Assembly (NCBI RefSeq): GCF_001590785.1
Contig: NZ_LTAO01000034.1
Span: forward strand, 170,312-234,311
Direction of reading: 5' to 3'
Origin: Alkalihalobacillus trypoxylicola
GTDB lineage: Bacteria > Bacillota > Bacilli > Bacillales > Bacillaceae_D
DNA: 64,000 nt
Shown here piece by piece: positions 57,235 to 64,000 of this stretch; position 1 is the stretch's first letter, and each line of letters starts with the position of its first letter. The notes under the pieces are model-generated. The model did no database searches and had not been told where the DNA came from. It saw nothing but the letters and a program-made list of their open reading frames with translations. Both the position numbers and the translations under genes were made by a program.

Positions 57235-57475
57235 AGTGAATAAAATAGAACATTTATTATGAAAATGTTTTGAAAGTTTTTGAATTCACTTGATGATTGA
57301 AACGGTAGGTAGTGACTCCCAAAGGATCAGCGCAGTCTGAAGATCCACTCTGACGAAGCTTTGCGTAGTCAGAGTTAGCTGAAGACAAGCCCTTGGGAAA
57401 GCATCTACCTAAAGTGAAAATCAAAACCTAACTGCTTGGTTTTCGTTATAAGGTATGAATGATGAAATGGATTCA
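57235..57475 (+). repeat. Structured dispersed element, copy 4
   Basis: A near-complete copy directly following copy 3. It gives the best fold: AGGTAG (57307-57312) with CTACCT (57405-57410); CCCAA with TTGGG; GGATC (57324-57328) with GATCC (57342-57346); ACTCTGAC (57347-57354) with GTCAGAGT (57368-57375); loop segment GCGCAG (57330-57335) with TTGCGT (57361-57366). The right terminal repeat ends at 57475. Confidence 0.8.
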
Positions 57476-58001
57476 CTTGGATAAAATAGGATATTTTTTC
57501 TCATATATTTATGATTTAGTGGGAAAACATACTATTCAGGTAGGTATCTAATGGGGGATCGAGAATTGTAACTTGCTTTTAAGGTGTTGGTTCTGTATAC
57601 TTTTCTTAAACTATAACGTGATACTTTGAGCGGTTTATACTAAATAAGATCTGCTCAAAAAATTCTATGATTTAATTAGATAAGTTATAGTTTAGTTGAA
57701 TATATATAGTAAAAAATAACTTATTCTGGGGGGATGGACATTGGGAAGGCGATATTGCATTTTGGCCAAATGGTTAAACTAATACAACGTACGAATTGGA
57801 TTAGTCTTTTTTACGTACTTTTTGTTAAAAGTTTAAACATTCATTATTGGTCAAAAAATTCCTAAAGTAAATCTCTTAACCTATAGATAATCCTTTTGAA
57901 AAAATCAAAATTGTTTAACTTTTAATAGATGTACAAAAAAAGCATGATTCAATTATAAGCTTCTTATGATGGGAATTTAAAAAGAATGAATGAATAATTC
58001 T
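57476..58001. other. Gap upstream of the CNNM genes
   Basis: AT-rich, without a convincing gene. A short frame from ATG 57734 (43 codons) has GGGGGG touching the start codon and is not credible; I see no match to the magnesium M-box or manganese riboswitch. It should contain the promoter for the CNNM genes, not identified. Confidence 0.4.
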
Positions 58002-58036
58002 GGAGGTGAGTCCCTCGTTTTTGAGGGAGTTAATTG
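58002..58036 (+). promoter_or_regulatory. Ribosome site, hairpin and TTG start of CNNM gene 1
   Basis: GGAGGTGA (58002-58009) is followed by TCCCTC (58011-58016), a 6-base loop, GAGGGA (58023-58028), then GTTAA and the TTG start at 58034. With the hairpin formed, the ribosome site and start lie about 6 bases apart. GAGGG in the second arm could also act as a ribosome site that the hairpin hides. The same layout precedes CNNM gene 2. Confidence 0.7.
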
Positions 58037-59371
58037 GACATATTTACCGTCATCAATCTTATCATGCTTGTAATATTGCTTGCTTTGACCGCGTTTTTTG
58101 TAGGATCTGAATTTGCTGTTGTTAAGATTCGTAGTTCGAGGATTGAACAGCTAATTGCAGAGGGAAATAAAAAAGCGATAGTGGCAAAAAAGGTTACTTC
58201 TAACCTTGATTATTATTTATCAGCCTGTCAATTAGGAATTACCGTTACCGCTTTAGGGCTTGGTGCATTAGGAAAGCCTGCTGTTAGTAGTATTATGTAT
58301 CCCGTTTTTAATTATTTAGATTTGTCCGATACTGTAGCGTCCATGAGTTCTTATGCGATTGCTTTTATACTAGTAACCTATCTACATGTTGTGGTAGGTG
58401 AAATGGCACCTAAAACATTAGCTATTCAATTTGCAGAAAGAATGACATTGCTTTTATCTGGACCACTATATTGGTTTGGTAAGGTAATGTATCCTTTTAT
58501 TTGGACTTTGAATGGCACCTCTCGTATTTTACTTCGTACTTTTGGTGTGAAAATGGATGGTCATGATCAGGCCTACACAGAAGAGGAATTAAAAATCATT
58601 ATGACTCAAAGCTATCAAGGCGGAGAAATTGATAAAAATGAGTTAGAATATATGGAAAATGTCTTTTCATTCGATGAGAGAATGGCTAAAGATATTATGG
58701 TCCCAAGGACGGAAATGATTACGATTGACATTGAAATGTCTAGTGATGAAATAGTCAAGCTATTGGATACTTATAATTACACGAGATATCCAGTGGTTGA
58801 AGAAGGCAACAAAGATAAAATACTAGGTGTCGTTAATGCGAAAAAAATGCTGAAATCAATAGTAACAGGCAGAACGATAAATTTAAGTGAGTACATGAGA
58901 GATTTACCATTTATCTTAGAAGCTACTTCTATACAAGATGTATTGTTAAAAATGCAGCAAGAGAAGGTTCATATGGCTGTTATTATGGATGAATATGGAG
59001 GAACTTCAGGCATTTTGACCATGGAGGATGTATTAGAGGAGTTAGTTGGGGAAATTCGTGATGAATTTGATTCAGACGAAGTGGCGGATATCCAAACAAT
59101 AAACGAAAATGAATATATCATTAATGGTAGAGTTTTGTTGGATGAACTGAAAGAACGCTTCGGTATAAGCTTTGATGAAAGTGATGATATTGATACAATC
59201 GGTGGTTGGATTCAATACAAATCGCAAAATATCGACAGCATTGAAGTGGGAACAGAAATTAAAATGGACCACTTTTCATGGTCAGTTCTGGAAATAGACA
59301 ACTTTCAAATTAAACAAGTGCTATTTAAACAAAATGTCAATGAGACCCCTGTATTAGAAGGAAATCTATAA
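58034..59371 (+). CDS. CNNM/CBS-pair/CorC_HlyC membrane protein (hemolysin-family, metal transport)
   Basis: A 445-residue protein with three domains: DUF21/CNNM transmembrane domain (about residues 1-200; TAFFVGSEFAVVKIRSSRIE, ACQLGITVTALGLGALG, VVVGEMAPKTLAIQ), two CBS motifs (~215-335; MVPRTEMITID and HMAVIMDEYGGTSGILTMED) and a C-terminal CorC_HlyC domain (~350-435; INGRVLLDELKERFG). Relatives include YhdP/YrkA and MpfA, linked to magnesium or other cation efflux; the old hemolysin label is historical. The start is TTG 58034 behind the hairpin leader. A paralogue follows 53 bases downstream. Confidence 0.92.
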   Translation: MDIFTVINLIMLVILLALTAFFVGSEFAVVKIRSSRIEQLIAEGNKKAIVAKKVTSNLDYYLSACQLGITVTALGLGALGKPAVSSIMYPVFNYLDLSDTVASMSSYAIAFILVTYLHVVVGEMAPKTLAIQFAERMTLLLSGPLYWFGKVMYPFIWTLNGTSRILLRTFGVKMDGHDQAYTEEELKIIMTQSYQGGEIDKNELEYMENVFSFDERMAKDIMVPRTEMITIDIEMSSDEIVKLLDTYNYTRYPVVEEGNKDKILGVVNAKKMLKSIVTGRTINLSEYMRDLPFILEATSIQDVLLKMQQEKVHMAVIMDEYGGTSGILTMEDVLEELVGEIRDEFDSDEVADIQTINENEYIINGRVLLDELKERFGISFDESDDIDTIGGWIQYKSQNIDSIEVGTEIKMDHFSWSVLEIDNFQIKQVLFKQNVNETPVLEGNL

Positions 59372-59391
59372 TACTACTACTTAATCATCTT

Positions 59392-59427
59392 GGAGGTGAA
59401 TCCCTCATAAAAAGAGGGAAATAATTG
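59392..59427 (+). promoter_or_regulatory. Ribosome site, hairpin and TTG start of CNNM gene 2
   Basis: GGAGGTGA (59392-59399), TCCCTC (59401-59406), 7-base loop, GAGGGA (59414-59419), AATAA, TTG at 59425. Loop sequence differs from gene 1, while both stem arms and the spacing are kept, pointing to selection on structure. Confidence 0.7.
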
Positions 59428-60489
59428 GACAGTATATTATTTGTCAATTTATTCTTCGTAGCTCTATTTATTATTCTGACAGCTTTATTTGTAGGTGGCG
59501 AATTTGCCATTCTAAAAGTGAGAATGTCTAGAATCGATCAACTGATATCTGAAGGAAATAAAAAAGCAACTTTAGCAAAAAAAGTCGCTCATGAACTAGA
59601 TTATTATTTATCAGCCTGTCAATTAGGAATCACCATTACAGCTCTTATTCTTGGAGCATTAGGTGAGCCTACTGTTCAAAGGCTATTACAGCCAGTATTT
59701 GAATACTTTAATGTCCCAGATGCTTTGGCAACCGTCTTTTCATATGGTATTGCTTTAGCTGTCGTAACGTTTTTACATGTTGTTTTTGGAGAATTAGCTC
59801 CCAAAACACTTGCTATTCAATTTCCTGAGAAAATGACTTTGCTATTAGCTCCTCCTTTATATTGGTTCGGAGTGGTTATGAACCCTTTTATTCGAATTTT
59901 AAATGGTTCTGCCTTCCGTTTACTACGTATATTTGGAGTAGAGCCAGCAGGGCATGAAACGGTGTATTCAGAGGAAGAATTGAAGCTTATTGTATCTGAT
60001 AGCTTTAAGGGCGGGGAAATTAACCGAACAGAGTTACTTTATTTAGAGAATATTTTTGCTTTTGATGGGCGAACTTTAAATGAGATTATGATTCCTAAGG
60101 AAAAAATTGTAACCTTGAAGGCTAATCAATCTTTTGAGGAATGGATGGATGTATTAGATTACTATGACTATACAAGATATCCAGTGTTAAATGATAAAGA
60201 TTTAAATGAGTTTATAGGTTTTATTAATACGAAGGAAATGTTAACGAATATCGCGGCAGGAAGAAAAGGTGGAATACGCGAATTTTTGCATGATATTCCT
60301 CATTATAATGAAAGTAGCTCGATTCAAGAAATATTTATACAAATGCAGCAGTCTCGTACTCATATCGCTATTGTTACGAATGAAAATGGCCAAACGGTTG
60401 GGTTAGTGACAATGGAAGATATTTTAACAGAGATAGTAGGCGAAATGCACGATGAATACGATGTAGATGGAGAATTGGCAACAAATTAA
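59425..60489 (+). CDS. CNNM/CBS-pair membrane protein lacking the CorC_HlyC domain
   Basis: A 354-residue paralogue of the gene before it: CNNM domain (TALFVGGEFAILKVRMSRID, ACQLGITITALILGALG, VVFGELAPKTLAIQ) and a CBS pair ending NENGQTVGLVTMEDILTEIV. It stops soon after (DEYDVDGELATN), so the ~90-residue C-terminal CorC_HlyC domain of its neighbour is absent. The stop is followed at once by a terminator, so the short form looks established rather than a fresh break. The two may form a heterodimeric cation transporter; inference from pairing. Confidence 0.9.
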   Translation: MDSILFVNLFFVALFIILTALFVGGEFAILKVRMSRIDQLISEGNKKATLAKKVAHELDYYLSACQLGITITALILGALGEPTVQRLLQPVFEYFNVPDALATVFSYGIALAVVTFLHVVFGELAPKTLAIQFPEKMTLLLAPPLYWFGVVMNPFIRILNGSAFRLLRIFGVEPAGHETVYSEEELKLIVSDSFKGGEINRTELLYLENIFAFDGRTLNEIMIPKEKIVTLKANQSFEEWMDVLDYYDYTRYPVLNDKDLNEFIGFINTKEMLTNIAAGRKGGIREFLHDIPHYNESSSIQEIFIQMQQSRTHIAIVTNENGQTVGLVTMEDILTEIVGEMHDEYDVDGELATN

Positions 60490-60496
60490 CAAAACG

Positions 60497-60557
60497 AAAA
60501 GCACCCTTTTTAATAGTAAAATTCCTTTTTGGAATGAACTATTCGAAGGGTGTTTTT
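60497..60557 (+). terminator. Terminator after the CNNM pair
   Basis: AGCACCCTT pairs with AAGGGTGTT, with inner AATAGT/ACTATT and ATTCC/GGAAT stems, followed by a T-run. Confidence 0.8.
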
Positions 60558-60616
60558 TGTTTTAACCATAACCGTTTTTAAGATGATAACAAACAAGTGT
60601 TAATCGTTTATAGGTC

Positions 60617-60644
60617 TTGTTTTTCCTTATGGTTATGCTATTAT
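60617..60644 (+). promoter_or_regulatory. Candidate promoter upstream of plsY
   Basis: TTGTTT (60617-60622), 16 bases, TATTAT (60639-60644) with TG before it (extended -10). It is about 180 bases from the plsY start; nothing else was recognised in 60558-60822. Confidence 0.35.
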
Positions 60645-60822
60645 GTTAACTGAATAAAAATTGGGTTAGCGTTTGGTTGGGATGTTAAGGTATGATAAAG
60701 GTAGTGCAATAAGGCAATTATATAGAGTAAACGCATATTATGAACCAATGAATATAATAAACTACGTTCAAAGATTCAAATAGTGATGTAAGGACGAACA
60801 AACGAGATAAGGGGATTGAGAT

Positions 60823-61455
60823 ATGGGGTATATCCTTATTATTGGAGTGATGAGCTACCTTTTTGGTTGTATTCATGGCTCGCAGATTGTCGGAAAAATA
60901 AAGGACATTGATATTAAAAATTCAGGAGTGAAAAATGCTGGTGCCTCTAATACTACTCTATTATTAGGATGGAAATTTGGTATTATAGTAGCTTTTGTCG
61001 ACATTATGAAAGCGGTTATCCCTATTGTAGTTGTATCTTTAATGGGGCAGCATTATTTAGTAGCAGGTGAAGTTATTCACTTGTTAATGTTTGTGGCCGG
61101 CTTTTTTGTAGTAATTGGACATATTTTCCCAATCACGATGAATTTTAGTGGCGGTAAGGGGACCGCTTCTATGATAGGAATGCTTTTAGCTCTTGATTGG
61201 AAAATTACCGTTATTTGTCTGTTGGCCTTGATTATTTTTACTTTATTAAGTGACTATTTAGTAATTGGTGTATTTTTTATGTATCTTGCATTTACACTAA
61301 CAACCCTTTTGTTCGGATTTGGTTTGTACCCAACATTAATGGGGTTAATCTTAATGGCAATTAGCTCATATAAGCATATAGAAAATTATTATAGAATTTC
61401 TAAAAAAACAGAAGTATCCATATCAAGCATGTTTAAAAAGAAAAGTACGGCATAA
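60823..61455 (+). CDS. plsY: Glycerol-3-phosphate acyltransferase PlsY
   Basis: A 210-residue membrane enzyme that transfers an acyl group from acyl-phosphate to glycerol-3-phosphate, the first step of phospholipid synthesis. About six hydrophobic segments. Motifs: SGVKNAGASNTTLLLGWKFG corresponds to PlsY motif 1, and GHIFPITMNFSGGKGTAS to motif 2 (usual GHxFPVFLxFKGGKGVAT). Small departures in motif 2 and the sequence overall suggest a second, diverged PlsY paralogue rather than the housekeeping copy; not testable here. The ATG follows AAGGGGATTGAG. Single gene with terminator. Confidence 0.85.
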   Translation: MGYILIIGVMSYLFGCIHGSQIVGKIKDIDIKNSGVKNAGASNTTLLLGWKFGIIVAFVDIMKAVIPIVVVSLMGQHYLVAGEVIHLLMFVAGFFVVIGHIFPITMNFSGGKGTASMIGMLLALDWKITVICLLALIIFTLLSDYLVIGVFFMYLAFTLTTLLFGFGLYPTLMGLILMAISSYKHIENYYRISKKTEVSISSMFKKKSTA

Positions 61456-61473
61456 ATGTTTGAGCTAAGATTT

Positions 61474-61504
61474 AGTATTCCAAGTAGGAATGCTTTTTTT
61501 TTTT
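61474..61504 (+). terminator. Terminator after plsY
   Basis: AGTATTCC (61474-61481) pairs with GGAATGCT (61487-61494), followed by ten or more T. Confidence 0.85.
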
Positions 61505-61586
61505 AGAAATTAATTAGCTTTAGAATTTTGAACGCTTATTTCTTTACACTTTTATTCATTATCGAAATAATAGAGAAGGAGGTGGA

Positions 61587-62240
61587 TTGAGAGAAATGAT
61601 TAGAAAGATTAGTATTATTCTTATATATATAGCAGTGGCTATTCTTATTTTTTTATATGGAGAAAATCTCTTAATTTGGCTACAAGAAGGTGGTACGCAG
61701 TTTCTTTTATTAACAGCACTTTTAGCTACTATATTTGCATTGTTTCCAATTATTCCATATCCATTAATTGGAGCTGTTTTAGGTGCAGCCTACGGTGGTT
61801 TATTAGGAAGTACGATTACATGGATAGGTTCTTCTTTAGCTTCTATTATTATGTTCATTTTTGTGCGTTATGGATATCAAGATTGGGGGCATCAGCTATT
61901 AAACCGTTATCGCTCTCTTGCTAAAGTGACCATTCTGTTTGAACAAAATGCGTTTATGACTATCTTTATTACTAGATTGATACCAGTTATCCCCTCTATC
62001 ATTGTGAATATTTATTCTGCATTAAGCCGAGTGCGTTTTTTATCTTATGCAATAGCTTCTTCTTTAGGGAAAATACCTGCTATGATACTATTTGCAACGG
62101 TTGGTAATTCATTTGTTAACAATCCAACTCAGCTACTATTTATCGGGGGAGCTTATCTTGTTTTTTTAGTATTGGTTTATGGTTTGTATCGTTTATGGCA
62201 AAAGCTCGCTTCAAAGAAAGAAGAGCTTCCAAAGCTTTAG
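61587..62240 (+). CDS. TVP38/TMEM64 (DedA-like, SNARE-associated) membrane protein
   Basis: A 217-residue protein with about six hydrophobic segments and the TVP38/VTT core: PIIPYPLIGAVLGAAYGGLL, GSTITWIGSSLASI and FITRLIPVIPSIIVN through SYAIASSLGKIPAMILF. The family is linked to lipid scrambling or membrane homeostasis. The TTG at 61587 is 4 bases after GGAGG; an ATG at 61596 is possible. It is convergent with the small membrane gene at 62249. Confidence 0.88.
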   Translation: MREMIRKISIILIYIAVAILIFLYGENLLIWLQEGGTQFLLLTALLATIFALFPIIPYPLIGAVLGAAYGGLLGSTITWIGSSLASIIMFIFVRYGYQDWGHQLLNRYRSLAKVTILFEQNAFMTIFITRLIPVIPSIIVNIYSALSRVRFLSYAIASSLGKIPAMILFATVGNSFVNNPTQLLFIGGAYLVFLVLVYGLYRLWQKLASKKEELPKL

Positions 62241-62248
62241 GAGCATGG

Positions 62249-62551
62249 TCATTTTATTAGAAATTTGTTTTTTAAGCATACAGTAAGTAATTGGTAAATG
62301 ACATACAATCCAAGATAGCTACTAGCTATTAGAAAAAAAGGATTCAAGAAAAGGGAATGAATGGTCGTCATAAAAACCTCTCCTGTCCGCAAAATTTCCC
62401 ATACATAATAGGCAGCAAGAGAACTAAAAAGAATAAAAAACAAATAAGCTAAAGCATCGAAAGTAAATGAAAGCACGTTATTTCGAGAAAATAGTATCAT
62501 GATAATAGGAAATAATATGGTTACCATTAAAATAACGATAAATGTTAGCAT
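62249..62551 (-). CDS. Small membrane protein of unknown function
   Basis: A 100-residue protein with three hydrophobic segments (MLTFIVILMVTILFPIIMIL, FTFDALAYLFFILFSSLAAY, FFLIASSYLGLYVIYQLLTV). Not recognised. GAGGTGAGTCC precedes the ATG. It lies downstream of the arginase-family gene on the same strand but beyond a terminator, so it is probably transcribed alone. Confidence 0.65.
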   Translation of the reverse strand: MLTFIVILMVTILFPIIMILFSRNNVLSFTFDALAYLFFILFSSLAAYYVWEILRTGEVFMTTIHSLFLNPFFLIASSYLGLYVIYQLLTVCLKNKFLIK

Positions 62552-62615
62552 GGACTCACCTCAGTAAAAATAGCTTGCCCATTAGAATGAAAGAATACTA
62601 TTAGATTCATGTAAG

Positions 62616-62652
62616 AAAGCTGTATAACCAATGATGGTTAAACAGCTTTTGT
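62616..62652 (-). terminator. Terminator after the arginase-family gene
   Basis: AAAGCTGT (62616-62623) pairs with ACAGCTTT (62642-62649), with inner AACCA/TGGTT; the minus-strand side carries only a short T-rich tail. Confidence 0.7.
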
Positions 62653-63600
62653 TTAAAGCGCCTGCTTGCTTTTAATATGACCGGCTAAAGCGTATAAGAT
62701 AATCGTTGAGGCTAAATGGGCTGAAAATTGATTAGGATCTTGCTGAGGATATACTTCTACAAAATCCATCCCAACCACTCCAAGCTTTGTTATTTCATGT
62801 ACCATCGTTAAAAGCTCATAGGAGGTTAACCCGTTACCATCAACAGGTCCACCTGGATTAAACGCATAATCAAGAACATCACTACAAATACTTAAGTAAA
62901 CCAGATCCACATTCGCAGCAGCTTGTTTATGAATGTCTTGAGCAAGTTTTTTTAAATTGTTGGCTTCACGAATATCATTTATGGTTAGTGTTACTGCACC
63001 AGCCTCCTTAGCATTCCGACCACTTTCAGGTTTGTTTCTTGGACCATGTATACCGGTGTGAATAATACTTTCATTACGAACACCCTCCAATTCATATAGT
63101 CGTTTGAACGGAGTAGACCTTGCGTACAAATCCCCGTTATGTGAAGGCATATTATCATAATGAGCATCTAAGTGAATAATGCCAACTTTTTTATTAGAGC
63201 TCTCCACTAAAGATTTTACTATAGGATAGGTAATCCCATGATCCCCACCTAAGCCAATTAAGAATTTGTTACTTTCCCAAAGTGGTTTAGTAAATTCTTC
63301 AATTTTTGTCATCGTTTTTTCCACATCTGCAGGTACAACATCAACATCACCGTAGTCTCCAAGCTTTAAAAACTCAAACACATCGATATGGTCAAGCTCA
63401 GGTAAATAACCACTATAACGACCCGAACTAAGTCGCATCACTTTTGGCCCTAATTCACAGCCAGTATAATCTCCCCAAGTGACAGCGCCCTCCCAAGGCA
63501 CTCCGTATATGATTGCGTCTACATGATCGAAGCTTTGACTTCCAGATATATTAGCTGCCCCTAAAAAGCACGGGGTATTTCCATAAATATAGTTGCTCAT
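62653..63600 (-). CDS. Arginase/agmatinase-family ureohydrolase with altered metal site
   Basis: A 315-residue ureohydrolase-fold protein (agmatinase, guanidinobutyrase or guanidinase-like). Manganese motifs GLGGDHGITYP and IIHLDAHYDN are intact. The third motif, normally SxDxDxxDP, reads SICSDVLDY: Cys239 stands where the first metal-binding Asp is expected, Asp241 is kept and Pro is Tyr. The rest (AFNPGGPVDGNGLTSYELL) fits agmatinase-like enzymes. Altered metal use or substrate, or loss of activity, is possible. AGAGAGG precedes the ATG. It is a single gene with no polyamine or guanidine genes nearby, so the substrate is open. Confidence 0.87.
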   Translation of the reverse strand: MSNYIYGNTPCFLGAANISGSQSFDHVDAIIYGVPWEGAVTWGDYTGCELGPKVMRLSSGRYSGYLPELDHIDVFEFLKLGDYGDVDVVPADVEKTMTKIEEFTKPLWESNKFLIGLGGDHGITYPIVKSLVESSNKKVGIIHLDAHYDNMPSHNGDLYARSTPFKRLYELEGVRNESIIHTGIHGPRNKPESGRNAKEAGAVTLTINDIREANNLKKLAQDIHKQAAANVDLVYLSICSDVLDYAFNPGGPVDGNGLTSYELLTMVHEITKLGVVGMDFVEVYPQQDPNQFSAHLASTIILYALAGHIKSKQAL

Positions 63601-63759
63601 AAGTTAAATTCCTCTCTTAAAGATTATTTCGTATAACCCTCTTTATATAATCAAATATTCCCTAGCCTCCTTGAACGTTAAACGTCAAGTTTCACTTATT
63701 ACATCTGAAAGGGGAGAGCTGTATTGGACGTAAAAAGCGATGAAGCCGGAAAAAGGAGC

Positions 63760-63915
63760 AGAGGTAAGATCTCTATTCACCCAAAAAAGCTGGAGAGCCA
63801 GGAAAAGGGTCAAAAGAAAGAGTTCTATTCACCCGAAAAAGCTGCTGAGCCAAGAAAAGGGTCAAAAAAAAGAGCTCTATTCACCCGAAAAAGCTGGAGA
63901 GCGATTAAGTCCATA
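63760..63915. repeat. Tandem repeat, family C, 52-bp period
   Basis: Nearly three units: CTATTC recurs at 63773, 63825 and 63877, each followed by ACCC.AAAAAGCTG.. GAGCCA.GAAAAGGGTCAAAA. The 52-bp period is not a multiple of three, so frames through it (63724-63918 and 63740-63997) are unlikely to be genes. Related degenerate units are at 14925-15090. Confidence 0.75.
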
Positions 63916-64000
63916 TAATTGTGTAAAAAGAAAAGGCCATTATCATGTCCGTGTTACAATGAGTTCGACGAAAAACCATCACACACGGAGGATATGATAA

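Noticed and set aside
57307..57410. Structured element as a purine riboswitch
   Set aside because: The two-hairpin loop-loop fold is similar, but the purine-binding junction is not present and copies do not sit as leaders of purine genes.
57476..58001. Magnesium or manganese riboswitch upstream of the CNNM genes
   Set aside because: I looked for M-box and yybP-ykoY-type conserved sequences and did not see them; only the small hairpin at the start codon is supported.
63724..63997. Lysine-rich small proteins at the right edge
   Set aside because: They are made of the 52-bp tandem repeat, whose period breaks frame; composition is explained by the DNA repeat.

Overview
The window comes from a low-GC, endospore-forming Gram-positive bacterium of the Bacillaceae. 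The evidence is a GerA/GerB/GerC-type germinant receptor operon, two sortases with their cell-wall substrates, several ECF sigma/anti-sigma pairs, Fur-, PerR- and Zur-type operators, frequent TTG/GTG starts behind strong GGAGG sites, and dispersed intergenic repeats of the kind common in alkaliphilic or halotolerant Bacillus relatives. The genus assignment is inference. No tRNA, rRNA, CRISPR array, transposase or prophage was seen.

Layout. 1-5.7 kb: end of a GH38 alpha-mannosidase, a PRD/EIIB/EIIA regulator, a ROK fructokinase and manA, together a mannoside-to-fructose-6-phosphate module. 5.9-7.6 kb: ECF sigma, zinc-finger anti-sigma and a membrane protein with a self-regulation-type promoter. 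7.7-11.7 kb: a structured repeat, a frameshifted DUF2268 protease gene, an intergenic repeat, a TauE/SafE exporter and a LysR regulator. 11.9-14.8 kb: intracellular GH115 alpha-glucuronidase behind a cre site. 15.2-19.2 kb: a second ECF sigma/anti-sigma pair driving an MPKTG wall protein and its sortase. 19.3-23.0 kb: germinant receptor A-B-C. 23.3-24.2 kb: soluble PAS chemoreceptor. 24.9-33.5 kb: a 2664-residue LPQTG adhesin with 16 SpaA-like domains at an exact 276-bp period, plus its sortase. 33.6-38.1 kb: a previously unannotated frameshifted gene and a Fur-box iron-siderophore ABC operon. 38.4-43.9 kb: ubiX, katG with a PerR box, and a transmembrane chemoreceptor. 44.2-49.3 kb: a 5'-nucleotidase-like enzyme, then GH42 and GH105 pectin side-chain enzymes behind a cre site. 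50.5-54.8 kb: a siderophore-type ABC transporter with an MFS permease whose promoter carries two Zur boxes, so probably zinc-related. 55.3-56.7 kb: glutamate dehydrogenase. 57.0-57.5 kb: two tandem structured repeats. 58.0-62.6 kb: two CNNM/CBS membrane proteins, PlsY, a TVP38 protein and a small membrane protein. 62.7-63.6 kb: an arginase-family hydrolase with an altered metal site.

Main themes. (1) Plant polysaccharide use: GH38, GH115, GH42 and GH105 all lack signal peptides, so imported oligosaccharides are cleaved inside the cell, with CcpA control at two of the loci. (2) Metal homeostasis by three Fur-family boxes: Fur on the iron operon, PerR on katG, Zur on the second siderophore-like operon. 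(3) Sortase-anchored surface proteins.

The most novel-looking items are a roughly 265-bp dispersed element (four copies, imperfect terminal inverted repeats) whose core folds into two abutting hairpins with complementary 13-nt loops, a kissing-loop RNA; the Zur-controlled siderophore-type operon; and a shared leader in both CNNM genes where a hairpin sits between the ribosome binding site and a TTG start. All coordinates and motif matches were read by eye; no alignment, folding or database search was run.
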